Origin: an uncultured Dokdonia sp.
GTDB lineage: Bacteria; Bacteroidota; Bacteroidia; Flavobacteriales; Flavobacteriaceae
Assembly (NCBI GenBank): GCA_937124495.1
Contig: CAKZKZ010000156.1
Coordinates: forward strand, 1-6,233
Direction: 5' to 3'
DNA: 6,233 nt
Below are positions 5,148 to 6,233 of the stretch, piece by piece (position 1 is the stretch's first letter; each line of letters opens with the position of its first letter). A model generated the notes under the pieces. It did not search any database. It had not been told where the DNA came from and saw only the letters and a list, made by a program, of their open reading frames with translations. The position numbers and the translations under genes are program-made.

Positions 5148-6233
5148 TTAGTACCCAGAATTTTGGGTGTAATTTGTATTTGCATTAATCTCAGCAATAG
5201 GAATTGGGAGTTGAAATCTAAAATCACCCGTTGGTAATAGTAGTATTTCAGCAGGAGTACCAGTTCCATCTCTTAAATCTCCAAAAGAAGATCTTTCAAT
5301 AGATTCTCCTCTACGTTTTAAATCAAAGAAGCGGTGTCCTTCAAAGGCTAACTCTACTCTTCGTTCAAATTGAATAGCATCTTCAAGTGCCTGTCCAGCT
5401 TCTGTTCCTGGTGTAAATGGTGCGTACCTCAATGCTCTTAATTCATCAAGTGCCGTAAGAGCCTGCCCTTCAAGACCTAATTCAAACTGTGCTTCTGCTT
5501 TATTAAGTAATACTTCAGCAGCTCTTATAACTTTAATGTCAAGCCTTCCGTTTACTTGTCCAGCTTCTCCTAAGAATTTCTTTATTCCATTATGTTCTGC
5601 ATCTCCATTAGCACTGTCAAACTGTATAACATCTTTTCTGGCATCATCATCACTAATGCTATTGAAGAATTCAAAATCTACAGCGTATTCAGAAATTGTA
5701 TTCGTAATTTCTCCAGCTTCTAGACTGCCTTGACTGTAAATAACACCTACATTATTAAAATTAGCTTCTGGTCCTGCCGTATTTACAGAAAGTTCTATAA
5801 CGATACCATCATTGGAAGCATCAATATAAATATTAGGAAGTTCTTCTTGAGTTGCGAGTGTTGTAGTTACTTCATTTGAAGCATCTATAGCATTTTGGTA
5901 TTGCCCTAAGTAAAGGTATACTCTTGATAGTAATGCGAATACTCCATTACGAGTTAATCTTCCTTCAGAATTTGATTCTGAAATTAATGTGCTAGCAGCA
6001 AGAAGATCTTCTAAGATTTCTTCGTAATTTGAACCTATAGATTCTCTTTCTGGAAAAATAGGAGCAGGCTCTTCAAAATTCACATCACCGTCTTCTACTT
6101 TAATATAAGAAATACCTAAGGCATTAACTGCGTCACTAGATTGAGTAGGAATAGGCCCATATACTCGAGCTAAGTCAAAATGAGCAAGTGCTCTTCCAGC
6201 TAATACTTGTCCTAAAATATTATCTCTTATTTC
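5148..6233 (-). CDS. SusD/RagB-family nutrient-binding outer-membrane lipoprotein (5' end outside window)
   Basis: The minus-strand frame is open from the window edge to a TAA at 5150-5148, giving 361 C-terminal residues. An in-frame GTG at 6083 is not the start, because the 50 codons before it are open and already SusD-like (LAGRALAHFDLARVYGPIP, then ALGISYIKV). Next come a TPR-like helical part with ILEDLLAASTLI and ALLSRVYLYLGQYQNAID, a ligand-facing loop region, then IKVIRAAEVLLNKAEAQFELG. The family's C-terminal signature follows: FERRVELAFEGHRFFDLKRRGE and the ending LPIPIAEINANTNYTQNSGY. SusD proteins sit as a lid on a SusC TonB-dependent transporter and bind oligosaccharides or other nutrients at the cell surface. 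The signal peptide, and presumably the susC gene, lie beyond the right edge. Ligand specificity cannot be told. Confidence 0.95.
   Translation of the reverse strand, partial: EIRDNILGQVLAGRALAHFDLARVYGPIPTQSSDAVNALGISYIKVEDGDVNFEEPAPIFPERESIGSNYEEILEDLLAASTLISESNSEGRLTRNGVFALLSRVYLYLGQYQNAIDASNEVTTTLATQEELPNIYIDASNDGIVIELSVNTAGPEANFNNVGVIYSQGSLEAGEITNTISEYAVDFEFFNSISDDDARKDVIQFDSANGDAEHNGIKKFLGEAGQVNGRLDIKVIRAAEVLLNKAEAQFELGLEGQALTALDELRALRYAPFTPGTEAGQALEDAIQFERRVELAFEGHRFFDLKRRGESIERSSFGDLRDGTGTPAEILLLPTGDFRFQLPIPIAEINANTNYTQNSGY

Noticed and set aside
5536..5733. Plus-strand open frame inside the SusD-like gene
   Set aside because: Antisense to a conserved SusD region and without recognisable features.
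6081..6083. GTG as the start of the SusD-like gene
   Set aside because: The frame is open for 50 further codons to the window edge, and those codons encode typical SusD sequence, so the GTG is internal.

Overview
The window is AT-rich and reads as the chromosome of a member of the Bacteroidota, most likely a marine Flavobacteriaceae. Three things support this. A SusD-family nutrient-binding protein is followed by a surface-type lipoprotein. Several genes are preceded by the Bacteroidota -7 element TAnnTTTG rather than by Shine-Dalgarno sites. The proteins themselves look flavobacterial. The genus is not determined. No RNA genes, CRISPR arrays, insertion sequences or phage genes were seen.

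Left block (1-569, minus strand): a MarR-family regulator (120-569) lies 25 bp upstream of a gene running off the left edge (1-94). That partial gene encodes a signal-peptide protein, tentatively of the YceI family. A 29-bp inverted repeat (568-596) covers both the regulator's start codon and its likely -7 element, and is a good candidate for an autoregulatory operator.

Central block (743-4189, plus strand): five genes form a thiol and sulfane-sulfur set. Two overlapping genes encode exported thioredoxin-fold proteins: a TlpA-like lipoprotein and a peroxiredoxin-like protein ending in GCSIKA. They are closed by a strong hairpin terminator. A well-formed promoter (1935-1966) then precedes a metallo-beta-lactamase/rhodanese fusion of the persulfide dioxygenase type. 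After a 124-bp gap come a small cytoplasmic rhodanese and, 1 nt later, a rhodanese lipoprotein. The inferred theme is sulfane-sulfur oxidation and transfer in the cytoplasm, with matching rhodanese and thioredoxin modules in the envelope.

Right block (4290-6233, minus strand): a SusD-like protein whose 5' part lies beyond the window, followed 12 bp later by an uncharacterised surface lipoprotein in the SusE position. This is the downstream end of a SusC/SusD glycan or nutrient uptake operon. A hairpin flanked by A and T tracts (4237-4271) separates it from the convergent central block.

The most unusual feature is a perfect GC-rich palindrome, GCTTTCGCGAAAGC, found twice inside coding sequence (518-531 and 2822-2837). 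The two copies are translated in different reading frames in unrelated proteins.
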